Assembly (NCBI GenBank): GCA_016714225.1
Contig: JADJNS010000022.1
Location: forward strand, 196,452-260,451
Length of the DNA stretch: 64,000 nucleotides
Reading direction: 5' to 3'
Source: Archangiaceae bacterium
GTDB taxonomy: Bacteria > Myxococcota > Myxococcia > Myxococcales > Myxococcaceae
Shown here: piece after piece, positions 39,852 to 48,579 of the stretch
How the letters are laid out: each line of letters starts with the position of its first letter
How positions within the stretch are numbered: the stretch's first letter is position 1
Notes under the pieces: generated by a model
Told to the model about the DNA's origin: nothing
What the model saw: the letters and a program-made list of their open reading frames with translations, nothing else
Database searches by the model: none
Program-made: the position numbers and the translations under genes

Positions 39852-41492
39852 ATGAACCGCACTTCGATGAACCGTCGCATGTTCCTTCGTGGCGCCGGCG
39901 GAGCCTTGCTGGCGATTCCCCTGCTGCCGTCGCTCTTGCCGCGCGAGGCGCAGGCCCAGGCGGCCGCGATTCCCAAGCGCTACGTGGCCATCTGGAGCAA
40001 CTACGACTACGGCCACTCCCGCCACTGGTACCCCCAAGGCGGCCTCCCGCTGACGCTCAACCCCGCCGGCGAGGCGGCGGTGAAGTACCAGGCGTTGAGG
40101 GCGCTGATCGGCTCGAACCCCGCCCTCTCGCGCGTGCTGGGCGCCGGGCTCACCCCGCACCTGGGCTCGCTGAACCTCTTTCGCGGCCTCGACTTCCCCG
40201 ACTGGTTCGGCCACGGCTTCGCGCACGCCCTGGGCAACCTGAGCAGCAGCCAGAGCAACGACGAGATCAACAAGCTGCCGATGGTGAGCACGCTCGACCA
40301 GGTGCTGGGCCGCAACGCGCGCATCAACCCCCACGCCACCGAGCCGTTCGTGTTGGGCAACCAGACCTCGATGTCGTACGGGCCCGACGCGAGCGGCAAG
40401 GTGTCGCGCAAGTCGCCGATGGCGACCACCGCACAGGGCATCTACAGCACGCTGTTTCGCGGCGGGCAGGTGCCCGAGAGCGGGCAGATGGCCAGCGTGC
40501 ACCCGCGCCGCGACGTGCTCTCGCGGGTGCTCGACGACTACAAGCGGGTGCGCAGCGGCGCGCAGATCAGCAGCTCCGACAAGGTGGTGCTCGACAACGC
40601 CCTCGACAAGCTCTCGGAGGTGCAGCGCAACCTCGCCGCGCAGACCACCGTGGCCAACGGCTGCTCGTACAAGGGCATCTCGACCGCGTACACCCGCTGG
40701 AGCTACGACCAGCCGCAGGCGCTCAAGAACATGGCCGACCTGCTGGTCGCCGCGATGATGTGCGACGTGAACCGGGTGTTCCACTTCACCGGCATCATCG
40801 ACGACGACTACTACAACAAGTCGAGCGGCAACTTTCACGACGGGCACTCGCACAGCCCGCGCACGGTGATCGGTGGAAAGCTGAACCACGAGTACATGGC
40901 CGACATTCAGGGCCAGCTGGTGTCGAACTTCATCGTGCCGTTGCTCAACGGCATGGCCGCTGCGACCGACGCGGTGAACGGCAAGTCGATGCTCTACAAC
41001 TCGCTGGTGCACTTCGCGATCGAGAGCGGCACGGCGCACTCGTTCTCCGACAGCCCCACCCTGCTGGCCGGCAACGCGGGCGGCGCGCTCACCAGCGGGC
41101 ACCTCATCGACTACACCAACCCCGCGCTCGACGACGGCACCTTCAACCTGCCCGCCGAAGCCTGGGAGGCCGACCCCCAGAGCCCGAACTTCGTCGGCTA
41201 CGGCCACGGCGTGCAGCTGCAGCGCATCTTCGTCAACGTGCTGCAGGCGATGGGGCTGGCCCGCGCAGAGTACGAGCGCGCCGATCTCAACACGTACTAC
41301 CGGGGCCGCTCGGACAGCTCGCTCGGCGCGCAGAACAACGGCATCACCGACGTCGGTGGCTACGGCCACATCGGCGTGGCGAACCCGATACAGCAGTCAC
41401 AGTGGATGATGTACGGCCACCACCGCATGAAGGACTACAACTACAACTTCTTCAAGACGCCGCTGCTGATGCCGCCCACCAGCGCAGCCTAG
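39852..41492 (+). CDS. DUF1552 protein with Tat signal
   Basis: The 546-residue product starts at ATG 39852 with AGAGGAACC just upstream. The N-terminus carries a twin-arginine signal (NRRMFLRGAGGALLAIPLL), so it is exported folded, probably with a bound cofactor. The body is a DUF1552 domain, distantly similar to the sulfatase/phosphatase-like DUF1501 family. His and Asp residues (HSRHWYPQGG, DDDYYNKSSGNFHDGHSH) are dense near 300-330 and may bind metal. It is 15 bases downstream of the DUF1592 gene and certainly its operon partner. Confidence 0.9.
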   Translation: MNRTSMNRRMFLRGAGGALLAIPLLPSLLPREAQAQAAAIPKRYVAIWSNYDYGHSRHWYPQGGLPLTLNPAGEAAVKYQALRALIGSNPALSRVLGAGLTPHLGSLNLFRGLDFPDWFGHGFAHALGNLSSSQSNDEINKLPMVSTLDQVLGRNARINPHATEPFVLGNQTSMSYGPDASGKVSRKSPMATTAQGIYSTLFRGGQVPESGQMASVHPRRDVLSRVLDDYKRVRSGAQISSSDKVVLDNALDKLSEVQRNLAAQTTVANGCSYKGISTAYTRWSYDQPQALKNMADLLVAAMMCDVNRVFHFTGIIDDDYYNKSSGNFHDGHSHSPRTVIGGKLNHEYMADIQGQLVSNFIVPLLNGMAAATDAVNGKSMLYNSLVHFAIESGTAHSFSDSPTLLAGNAGGALTSGHLIDYTNPALDDGTFNLPAEAWEADPQSPNFVGYGHGVQLQRIFVNVLQAMGLARAEYERADLNTYYRGRSDSSLGAQNNGITDVGGYGHIGVANPIQQSQWMMYGHHRMKDYNYNFFKTPLLMPPTSAA

Positions 41493-41596
41493 AAGCAACG
41501 AGGGTGAGCGGCGCCAGAGATCGCGCCGCGTCACGCGAAGGAAACGGCGGCCATGAGCTCTTGCGCGGGCGCCCAAACCGCCCTAAGCGCCGGCCC

Positions 41597-42409
41597 ATGA
41601 AACGCGCGCTCGTCTCGATGGTCTTCCTCGCCGCCTGCGGCCCCCAAGAGGCCCAGGTGGGCAGCAGCCAGGACCCGGTGGGAGCCAGCCTCGCTGCCCC
41701 GCTGGCCGCGAGCGAGTTCGGCATCGCCTTCCGCTCGGACTGGAACATCGTGCGCAACGGCATCTTCACCGAGGGCGGCACGATTCGCGTGCAGTACGAC
41801 GCCGCCCGCCTGCCCGGCTGTCGCGGCGAGCAGAACGGCAAGCCCGCCTGGTCGATCACCGGCTACGCGCAGGTGAACGACGGCCCGGTGCAGAGCTTCG
41901 AGGCCGGCGGCTTCTCGCCCTCGAGCGGCACCAGCGCGCCGGTGGTTCAACTGCCGGCCGCGGGCAAGGTCGCCTTCTGGTTCAACGTCACCAACGTGTG
42001 GGGCTGCAGCGAGTGGGACTCGAACTTCGGCCACAACTTCGTCTACGAGGTCGCGCCCCAGCCGCGCATCGTGTTCGACGCCGCGTGGAGCGAGACCGTG
42101 GTCGGCACCCCGGGCAGCAACCCGACGCTGGTCGTCGATTATGATCTCTCGCGCCTGCCCGACTGCAGGGCGACCTACTCGGGCCTGCCCACCTGGGAGA
42201 TTCTGGTGTGGTGGCGCTTCGACGGTGGCGCGACGCAGTACACGCCCGTCACGGTGGCGCATGGCAGCGAGCGGGTCGCTGCTCCCGCGCGCATCGCGAT
42301 TCCCACCGGCGCGAAAGAGATCGAGCTGTGGTTCAAGAGCTCCGACCGCGGCGGCTGCGTTCAGTACGACTCGGACTTCGGGTCGAACTACCGCTGGCAC
42401 GTGAACTGA
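41597..42409 (+). CDS. Lipoprotein with two DUF6209-like domains
   Basis: The 270-residue product starts at ATG 41597 and has a lipobox FLAAC (Cys at about 14). Two related domains of about 110 residues follow. Each begins with an acidic or aromatic strand (IAFRSDWN; IVFDAAWSE), has a 'YDxxRLPxCR' strand with a conserved Cys, and ends with a W-x-x-DSNFGHNF or Y-DSDFGSNYRW motif. The duplication is clear by eye. Such beta-sandwich domains occur in myxobacterial secreted proteins of unknown role. It lies 104 bases after DUF1552 and ends 15 bases from the convergent hydratase gene. Confidence 0.8.
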   Translation: MKRALVSMVFLAACGPQEAQVGSSQDPVGASLAAPLAASEFGIAFRSDWNIVRNGIFTEGGTIRVQYDAARLPGCRGEQNGKPAWSITGYAQVNDGPVQSFEAGGFSPSSGTSAPVVQLPAAGKVAFWFNVTNVWGCSEWDSNFGHNFVYEVAPQPRIVFDAAWSETVVGTPGSNPTLVVDYDLSRLPDCRATYSGLPTWEILVWWRFDGGATQYTPVTVAHGSERVAAPARIAIPTGAKEIELWFKSSDRGGCVQYDSDFGSNYRWHVN

Positions 42410-42424
42410 GCGCCCCGCGCGGGC

Positions 42425-43192
42425 CTACTTGCCCGACCACACCGGCTTGCGCTTCTCGGCGAACGCCTTGAGGCCCTCGAGCCGGTCTTGGGTCTTCAGC
42501 ACCAGCTCATAGGCGCGCTGCTCGAGCATCAGCGCCTCGCCCAGCTCGAGGTGGGTGCCCTCGTCGATGGCGTGCTTCGCCGCGTACACCGCGACCGGCG
42601 CGTTCTCGACCACGTCGGCGGCCAGCTGCATCGCCACCTCGATGCCGCCCACCCGCTCGGCCAGGCCCAGCCGCACCGCTTCGTCGGCCCCCACCCGCCG
42701 CCCGGTGAGGATCAGGTCTTTCGCCGGGCCCCTGCCGATCAGCCGCGGCAGCCGCTGGGTGCCACCGCCGCCGGGAATGATGCCCAGCTTCACCTCGGTG
42801 AGGCCCATCTCGGCGCCCGGGGCGATCACCCGCAGATCACACGACAGCGCCAACTCGGTGCCGCCGCCGAACGCCGCGCCGTTCACCGCCGCGATGAACA
42901 CGGTGTGCGACTTCTCGATGGTCTGAAAGGTCTCGCGCAGCGACTCGAGAAAGCCGCGCACGTCGTGCTCGTTCATGGTGGCGCGCTCTTTCAGGTCGGC
43001 GCCGGCGCAGAACGCCTTGTCACCCGCACCGGTCAGCACCACCGCGCGCACCGCGGGGAAGGTGTCTCCCACCCGGTCGAGGTGGTGCTCGAGCTCGGCG
43101 ACCATGGCCCGGCTCAAGGCGTTGCGCCGGGCCTCTGAATTGATGGTCCAACGCTCGACTGCGCCCTGCTGCTCGATGATGAACTCAGCCAT
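42425..43192 (-). CDS. Enoyl-CoA hydratase/isomerase (crotonase family)
   Basis: The 255-residue product has the crotonase oxyanion loops AAVNGAAFGGGTELALSC (about 105) and the second catalytic region GIIPGGGGTQRLPRLIG (about 138), where two acidic residues usually act. CAGADLKER is the acyl-CoA pocket. Length is normal. The family also includes methylglutaconyl-CoA hydratases and isomerases, so the exact substrate is open. The start is 24 bases from the start of the divergent Tim44-like gene. Confidence 0.93.
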   Translation of the reverse strand: MAEFIIEQQGAVERWTINSEARRNALSRAMVAELEHHLDRVGDTFPAVRAVVLTGAGDKAFCAGADLKERATMNEHDVRGFLESLRETFQTIEKSHTVFIAAVNGAAFGGGTELALSCDLRVIAPGAEMGLTEVKLGIIPGGGGTQRLPRLIGRGPAKDLILTGRRVGADEAVRLGLAERVGGIEVAMQLAADVVENAPVAVYAAKHAIDEGTHLELGEALMLEQRAYELVLKTQDRLEGLKAFAEKRKPVWSGK

Positions 43193-43215
43193 CTTTTCCC
43201 CTAGGTTTGACGCAA

Positions 43216-45087
43216 ATGATCAACCGCGCGCGCTGGCCCCTATACCTTGCCGTGCTGTCGATCGCGCTGCCCGCGTTCGCCCGCATCGGCGGCGGCGAGC
43301 ACTACGCCGGCAGCAACAACAACTCGAACGACGGCGGCGGCAGCGGCGGCGACGGCGAGCTGGTCGGCTGGCTCATCTACATCGCCATTCGCCACCCGGT
43401 GATCGGCATACCCCTGCTGGTGGGGTTCGTGCTGGTGGCCTGGTACATGAAATCGCAAGAGGGCTCGGCCTCGACCAAGAAGGCGTTTCAGCAGGCCGAA
43501 GCGCAGGTGCGCACCACCGTCTCGGCGCAGGCGGTCACCCAGTGGGTGGGCGCGCTGAAGCAGAAAGACCCGTCGTTCGACCTGCTCCACCTGTTCGACA
43601 ACGTGAAGAAGCTGTTCCTCGAGGTGCAGGGGGCGTGGTTCCGCCGCAGCCTCGAGCCGGTGCGGCGCTACCTCTCGGACGCCACCTTCCAGCGCCTCTC
43701 GCTGCAGCTGCGGCTGCTCGACCTGCAGGGCATTCGCGACGCGATCAGCGACTACGCGGTGGTGGATCTGCAGATCATCGGCCTCGAGCAGAACGAGCAC
43801 TTCGACACCGTGCACGTGCGGGTGAAGGCCCAGATGCGCGACGCCGACGCCCCCTCGCGCGCCACCGACGAGCAGGCGCTCGCGCTCGCGGCGAAGCAGC
43901 AGCTCGAGCCGTTCATCGAGGTCTGGTCGTTCGTGCGCAAGCCCGGCGCGGTCACCAACGCCGCGAAAGAGCTCTCCAATGGCAAGTGCCCCAACTGCGG
44001 CGCCCCCTTCGAGGGCGGCGCGGCCAACCGCTGCCAGTTCTGCAGCGCGGTGGTGAACAGCGGCAACTACGACTGGGTGCTGGCCGAGATCACCCAGGGC
44101 AGCGAGTTCACCCGCGGCGGCGACGCCGTCGAGGGCTTCGCCCGCGCCAGGCAGACCGACCCTGCGCTCAGCAGCGAGACGCTCGAAGACCGCGGCTCGC
44201 TGATCTTCTGGAAGTGGGTCGAGGCGCAGGCCACCGGCAACCCCACCCCGTTCGCCAAGCTGTGCGGCACCGAGTACCTCACCTGGCTGTCGAACGACCT
44301 GAAAGATCTGAAGGGCCGCGGCAAGCGGAAGGTGTTTCTCGAGTGCGCCGTCGGCGCGGTGAACACCCGCCGGCTCGACCGCGACGGCGACGTCGATCTG
44401 GCGCACCTCGAGGTTCGCTGGAGCGCCCGCATGGGCATCGGCCCGGCCGACGAGAAGCCGCCCTCGCTGCCGGTGGTGCCGCAGCGCTGGGTGTTCACCC
44501 TGCAGCGCAAGGCGGGCGCCACCACCAACGCCGCCAACGGCATGTCGACCAACCGCTGCCCCAACTGCAGCGCCCCGCTGTCGGACAATGGCCAGCCGTC
44601 GTGCGAGTTCTGCGGCACCATGTTGCAGAGCGGAGAGCGCGACTGGGTGCTCAAAGACGCGCGCGTCTGGGAGTCGTGGGCGGCGATGAAGCGGCCTGCC
44701 GCCGCCAGCGCCGCCGCCGCCTCGGCGCCGCGCGACCGGGTGGTGTCGAAAGAAGAGCGCGAGCGGCTGCTCTACATGATGGCCGCGATGGCCGCCGCCG
44801 ACGGGGTGGTCGACGGCAAAGAGCGAGAGCTGCTCAAAGACTGCTCGGCGCGCTGGAGCGTGCCGTGGGCCAACGTCGAGCTGGCGCTGAGCGCGGGCTC
44901 CAACCTCTTCGATCGCCTGGTGCAGAAGGGCACGCCCGAGGCCGAGCACTTCATGAATGAGCTGGTCTCGATGGCGCTGATCGACGGGAAGATCGACCGC
45001 AGCGAGCGCAAGATGCTCGAAGCCGCCGCGCAGCACCTCGGCGTGGGCGGCGCCACCTTGAGCGCGATGCTGCAGCGATCGTCGTGA
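43216..45087 (+). CDS. Membrane protein with duplicated Tim44-like/zinc-ribbon modules and a C-terminal TerB-like domain
   Basis: The product is 623 residues from ATG 43216 (TTG 43207 is the frame's first start). It has a signal or membrane segment at 5-22, an Asn/Gly-rich stretch, then a second membrane helix (about 60-78, VIGIPLLVGFVLVAW). Two similar units follow: a Tim44-like alpha/beta domain ending in a zinc ribbon (GKCPNCGAPFEGG...CQFCSA near 260) and a second copy (RCPNCSAPLSDNG...CEFCGT near 455). Residues from about 515 form a helical TerB-like domain (MAAADGVVDGKERELL and MALIDGKIDRSERKML, each a D-G-x-x-D/E acidic turn). Family knowledge: TerB-like domains bind metal or sit at membranes in stress responses. 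Inference: a membrane-bound sensor or scaffold. Confidence 0.8.
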   Translation: MINRARWPLYLAVLSIALPAFARIGGGEHYAGSNNNSNDGGGSGGDGELVGWLIYIAIRHPVIGIPLLVGFVLVAWYMKSQEGSASTKKAFQQAEAQVRTTVSAQAVTQWVGALKQKDPSFDLLHLFDNVKKLFLEVQGAWFRRSLEPVRRYLSDATFQRLSLQLRLLDLQGIRDAISDYAVVDLQIIGLEQNEHFDTVHVRVKAQMRDADAPSRATDEQALALAAKQQLEPFIEVWSFVRKPGAVTNAAKELSNGKCPNCGAPFEGGAANRCQFCSAVVNSGNYDWVLAEITQGSEFTRGGDAVEGFARARQTDPALSSETLEDRGSLIFWKWVEAQATGNPTPFAKLCGTEYLTWLSNDLKDLKGRGKRKVFLECAVGAVNTRRLDRDGDVDLAHLEVRWSARMGIGPADEKPPSLPVVPQRWVFTLQRKAGATTNAANGMSTNRCPNCSAPLSDNGQPSCEFCGTMLQSGERDWVLKDARVWESWAAMKRPAAASAAAASAPRDRVVSKEERERLLYMMAAMAAADGVVDGKERELLKDCSARWSVPWANVELALSAGSNLFDRLVQKGTPEAEHFMNELVSMALIDGKIDRSERKMLEAAAQHLGVGGATLSAMLQRSS

Positions 45088-45094
45088 GGCGGCT

Positions 45095-45799
45095 TCAGGG
45101 AGCGCTGCGGCCCGACTCAGGCGTGGTCGGCTGAGTCGGCGGTGCCACGGTCGAGGCGGCCGCCGCGTCTTTCTTCTCTTGCGAGCCCCTGCGCCAGCGG
45201 CTCCACAACCGGGAGACCACCACGTAGGCGGTGACCACCACCGCGAGGCCGATCAGCACCCGAATCTGGCCGTTGCGCACCGCGTGAATGAGCTGCTCGA
45301 GCTCACCACCGAACTTGTAGCCGAGGTAGATGAACACCGGCGCCGAGACCAACGCGGCCACCGAGTCGAAGAAGATGAAGTGCGAGTACCGCATGTGCAC
45401 CGAGCCGGCGGTGAAGTACGTCACCGCGCGCACGCCGGGCAGAAACCGCGCGATCATCACGATCTTCTCGCCGTGCCGAGCGAACAACGCCGCGACCCGC
45501 TGCCTCTTCTCTTGCGTGAAGATGCGCGCCAGAAAGCCGCCGCTGGTGCCGATGCGTGAGCCGAAGCGCCGCCCGATGGTGAACACCAGCGAGTCGCCGA
45601 CGATGATGCCCAGGTAGCCGGTGAGCATCATCGGCACCAGCAGCGCCTTGCTCTCGAAGACGAGAAACCCGCCGAGAATCAGCGACACGTCTTCGGGAAT
45701 GGGCAACCCCAGCCCGCACAAGAGCAAGATGCCGAACACCAGCGCGTAGGCGAACCCGCCGCTGGTGTTCTCGAAGAGGTTGAGAAGCGCTTGTTCCAC
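45095..45799 (-). CDS. DedA-family membrane protein
   Basis: The 234-residue product has several membrane segments. The DedA signature is present: the conserved re-entrant GLPIPEDVSLILGG and the later RFLPGVRAVTYFTAG, with the acidic and Arg residues needed by DedA/VTT transporters and scramblases. Family knowledge: DedA proteins help recycle undecaprenyl phosphate or move lipids across the inner membrane. It is last in the six-gene caspase operon, 7 bases after the preceding gene. Confidence 0.92.
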   Translation of the reverse strand: MEQALLNLFENTSGGFAYALVFGILLLCGLGLPIPEDVSLILGGFLVFESKALLVPMMLTGYLGIIVGDSLVFTIGRRFGSRIGTSGGFLARIFTQEKRQRVAALFARHGEKIVMIARFLPGVRAVTYFTAGSVHMRYSHFIFFDSVAALVSAPVFIYLGYKFGGELEQLIHAVRNGQIRVLIGLAVVVTAYVVVSRLWSRWRRGSQEKKDAAAASTVAPPTQPTTPESGRSAP

Positions 45800-45806
45800 G
45801 ACTCCC

Positions 45807-46820
45807 TTACTTCTTGCCGGTCACCGACGGGCGCTTCGCCTCAGCCCTGGCCAGCGCATCGTTCACCCAGCCGTCGAGCGGCTTGCCGCCCTCGAACATC
45901 GCCGCGATGTCTTTGGCGCCGAAGTAGCCGCGGTTCGCCGCCGCCTCGTACGCCGCGTCGTTCGCGTCCATCGCCTTGAGCGCCACCGCGGTGGCCACCA
46001 GCCCCGAGGCGTAGTCGGCGACGCTCTGCTCGGTGGCTCCGGCGAGCTGCGCCTCGCGCAGAACCTGCGCGCCGTTCGACCAGGCCGCCGCCTTCTTCGA
46101 CACCACCGGGTCGACGTTCACGCGGGCGTACTCTTTGAGCAGGCCTTCGACGTTCGGCTTGTCGGCGGGGCCCACCACCAGCACCGTCTCGGCGTCGGTC
46201 TGCACCCCGCGCACCTCGTTCTGCGCGTCGAGCAGGTTCACCACCAGCACCGACTCGTGGCCGCTCTCAGGCACCTTCAAGATCTCGCGTGCCTTCTGCA
46301 TCGGGCCATCGATTGACGAGAGGTAACCCTTCAGCACCTTCCGGTATTCGCCCTGGACGGTGCCCATCAGCTCATCGAGCTTCCACCCCGCCCAGGCCTT
46401 GGCCAGCACCGTATCGAGGCCCTTGAGATCTTGCAGATCTTTCGCCTTCGGCGCCCCCGTGAACGGCGGCGGCGAGCCGCTCACCGCGTACTGCAGGTAG
46501 CGCTTGAGCGCGACCGGGTGCGCGTCGAGAAAGCTGTCGGCCGCCCGGCGCACCTCGGCGTCGCCGCCGATCACCCGCGAGCGCACCTGGCTGCGCACCG
46601 GGTGGTAGTTCACCTTCGGCACCGGCTCTTTGCGCGACACCGGGCCCTGGTCGAAGCCGACGGCGTTCAGCACTGCGAAGAGCGCGAACACGCGTTCGTC
46701 GGCCCGCAGCTCGATGCCCTCGCCGGTGTAGAGGCTTGCGAACCAATCGCCCTGCGCTGCCGCCGGAGCTGGAGCCGCCGCGGGGGCGCTCGCCGCCAGA
46801 ATCATCGAAACCAGGAGCAT
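45807..46820 (-). CDS. Exported protein of unknown function
   Basis: The 337-residue product has a signal peptide (MLLVSMILAASAPAAA) and an Ala/Pro-rich early region. The rest is mostly helical, with GLDTVLAKAWAGWKLDE and YASGLVATAVALKAMD. It resembles DUF4932-like or gluzincin-type domains only vaguely, and no HExxH is present. It sits between the cyclic-nucleotide-binding gene and dedA in the caspase operon (gaps of 20 and 7 bases). Not recognised. Confidence 0.7.
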   Translation of the reverse strand: MLLVSMILAASAPAAAPAPAAAQGDWFASLYTGEGIELRADERVFALFAVLNAVGFDQGPVSRKEPVPKVNYHPVRSQVRSRVIGGDAEVRRAADSFLDAHPVALKRYLQYAVSGSPPPFTGAPKAKDLQDLKGLDTVLAKAWAGWKLDELMGTVQGEYRKVLKGYLSSIDGPMQKAREILKVPESGHESVLVVNLLDAQNEVRGVQTDAETVLVVGPADKPNVEGLLKEYARVNVDPVVSKKAAAWSNGAQVLREAQLAGATEQSVADYASGLVATAVALKAMDANDAAYEAAANRGYFGAKDIAAMFEGGKPLDGWVNDALARAEAKRPSVTGKK

Positions 46821-46840
46821 TCACCTACCCTACACGGCTC

Positions 46841-47332
46841 TCACGTCTTAAGCAGCGATCTCAGCGCATCCTTGTTGTCGGCCACCTTCTGGCCGAACCG
46901 GGTCACGATGCTCATCAAGAGCTTGATGCAGGCCTGCGGCTTGAGCGCGAGCGTCTTCTGAAAGTCGGCCTGCCGAATCTCGAGCGCCTTCACGGTGCTG
47001 GTGGCGGTAGCGGTGCACATGCGCTGCCCGGTCGAGATCAGCGCCAGCTCGCCCAGCCAGTCGCCGGGGCCCAGCTCTCCCAGCTGCAGATCGCCGCCGC
47101 CGTGGGGGTCTTTGGTGGTCAGCGCCACCTTGCCCTCGACGATGATCAGCATGCAGTCGCTCACCATGTTCTCGACGAACAGCGGCGTACCGGCCGGGTA
47201 GTTGTGCGGGGCGGTGATGCCCGCGAGAATCGTCAGCCCGGTGTCGGTGAAGCCCGCGAACAGCGGGCTCGCCTTCAGCGCGACGACGGGGTCGATGGGG
47301 GCGGCCATGCCTTTGAGGCGAAGATCTAACAT
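46841..47332 (-). CDS. Stand-alone cyclic-nucleotide-binding domain protein
   Basis: The product is 163 residues from ATG 47332 (ATG 47308 also possible). The domain is a cNMP-binding barrel with GEL-type phosphate cassette GDWLGELALISTGQRMCTATA (about 100-118). The usual Arg-Thr/Ser pair after GELAL is replaced by QRMCTA; Arg is kept. No DNA-binding domain is present, so it probably controls another protein. It lies 24 bases downstream of the caspase-like gene. Confidence 0.88.
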   Translation of the reverse strand: MLDLRLKGMAAPIDPVVALKASPLFAGFTDTGLTILAGITAPHNYPAGTPLFVENMVSDCMLIIVEGKVALTTKDPHGGGDLQLGELGPGDWLGELALISTGQRMCTATATSTVKALEIRQADFQKTLALKPQACIKLLMSIVTRFGQKVADNKDALRSLLKT

Positions 47333-47356
47333 CTAAGGCCAGCGCCTTCGCGTTTT

Positions 47357-48577
47357 CTACTGCAGCGCCTCGAGCAGCGCCTTCTCGTCGGCCGCCTCGA
47401 CCGTGCGCCCTTCGAGCTCGAGCTTGAGCTGGCCCTGGTCGCCGCGACCGAGCACCGCGCGCTCGGGGCGGTCGCACTGCCCCTGCAGCCGGGCCTTGAG
47501 CGCGTTCAGCCGCGGGTCGGGCCGCGGCACGCTCACCTCGAGGCAGCGCGACGAGAGCCGCACCGTGAGCGCGGTGGTGGCGCCGATGCGCGCCAGCTGC
47601 GACTCGTCGATCGACACCCGGTCGCCTCTCGAGAGCTCGACCTGGGTGGCCCAGGCCTGGGTGCCCTTGAGCAGCCGCACGTCGAGGCGCCCCGCCCCGA
47701 ACCCCAGGGTGCGGCTCAAGGGGTGGCGCGCCTCGATCAGGCTCTCGCCGCTGCCCTGCTCGGTGACCGTCACCGCGTCCATGCCCGGTGGCAGGGTGAG
47801 CTGGGCCGGAGCGCGGCCCAGGTCGCTGACCTCGAGCTCACCGTAGCCAGAGAGGCGAAACGCGTAGCCGGGGTGCTGGCCCGCCTCGCCGCTGGTGGTG
47901 CGCTCGAAGGCGTAGCGGTACAGCTCTTCGAGCGAGACCCTGCGATCGGCGCTGCGATCGGCCGCGCCGCGCAGGCCTGCCACCAGGTGGTGGGTGAACA
48001 CGCTGCCGCGCCAGGCGCCCGCCTCGACCGAGGGCTCGTTCTCTGCGCTCGAGGTGATCCACGCCTCGCCCTCGACGGTGAGCCGGTCTTGCGCCTCGAG
48101 CTCGAACGCGTCGGTCGACTGCCCGCCCGCCTTGAAGACCCCGCTGGCGTTGCAGGCGTCGATGATCGCCAGCTTCACGTCGGCGCCGCTGCCCCGCACC
48201 CGCGCCTTGAGCCGCTCCCAGCTCAAGACCTCGCCGCCCAGCTCGACCCCCCGACCGTCGTGGCCATGGCCCGAGAGGTACACGTACAGCACCACCTTCT
48301 GGCCGGGCGCGCCGTGCACCTCGGCGGTGCGCTGCTTCGCCCACCCGAACGCCTCGTCGAGCGCCGCGAGGCCAGGCGCCTGGAGCAGCTTCACGTCAGA
48401 CTCGGCCACCCCGGCCACCTCGACCAGGGCCCGCCGTACCCGCGCCGCGTCGGTCTCGGCGTAGCGCAGCGCGGTGCGCCCTTCGGCGCCGCGGTTGTGG
48501 CCCACCACCACCGCCAGCCGGGTGTGGGCCGCGGCGGCGTTGGAGAGCAGCGCCACGCCGAGCAGCACCGCCCTCAC
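47357..48577 (-). CDS. Caspase-like peptidase (peptidase C14 / metacaspase type), exported or anchored
   Basis: The product is about 406 residues from GTG 48577; TTG 48583, overlapping the previous stop, is an alternative. A signal peptide (MRAVLLGVALLSNAAA) precedes a caspase fold: the p20 catalytic His is in VYLSGHGHDG (about 95) and the nucleophile Cys in IIDACNASG (about 136), with ITSSAENEPS and SVFTHHLVAGL typical of bacterial C14 proteins. Past about 230 there is a beta-rich region and a charged C-terminal domain. Both active-site residues are intact. The signal peptide makes a periplasmic or extracellular site likely. It is the third gene of a tight operon after the CsgG-like and TPR genes. 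Confidence 0.9.
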   Translation of the reverse strand: MRAVLLGVALLSNAAAAHTRLAVVVGHNRGAEGRTALRYAETDAARVRRALVEVAGVAESDVKLLQAPGLAALDEAFGWAKQRTAEVHGAPGQKVVLYVYLSGHGHDGRGVELGGEVLSWERLKARVRGSGADVKLAIIDACNASGVFKAGGQSTDAFELEAQDRLTVEGEAWITSSAENEPSVEAGAWRGSVFTHHLVAGLRGAADRSADRRVSLEELYRYAFERTTSGEAGQHPGYAFRLSGYGELEVSDLGRAPAQLTLPPGMDAVTVTEQGSGESLIEARHPLSRTLGFGAGRLDVRLLKGTQAWATQVELSRGDRVSIDESQLARIGATTALTVRLSSRCLEVSVPRPDPRLNALKARLQGQCDRPERAVLGRGDQGQLKLELEGRTVEAADEKALLEALQ

Positions 48578-48579
48578 CT

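Noticed and set aside
37847..42409. 1520-residue plus-strand open frame
   Set aside because: It is a chance frame over the DUF1592 and DUF1552 genes; only its last part, from ATG 41597, is a real lipoprotein.
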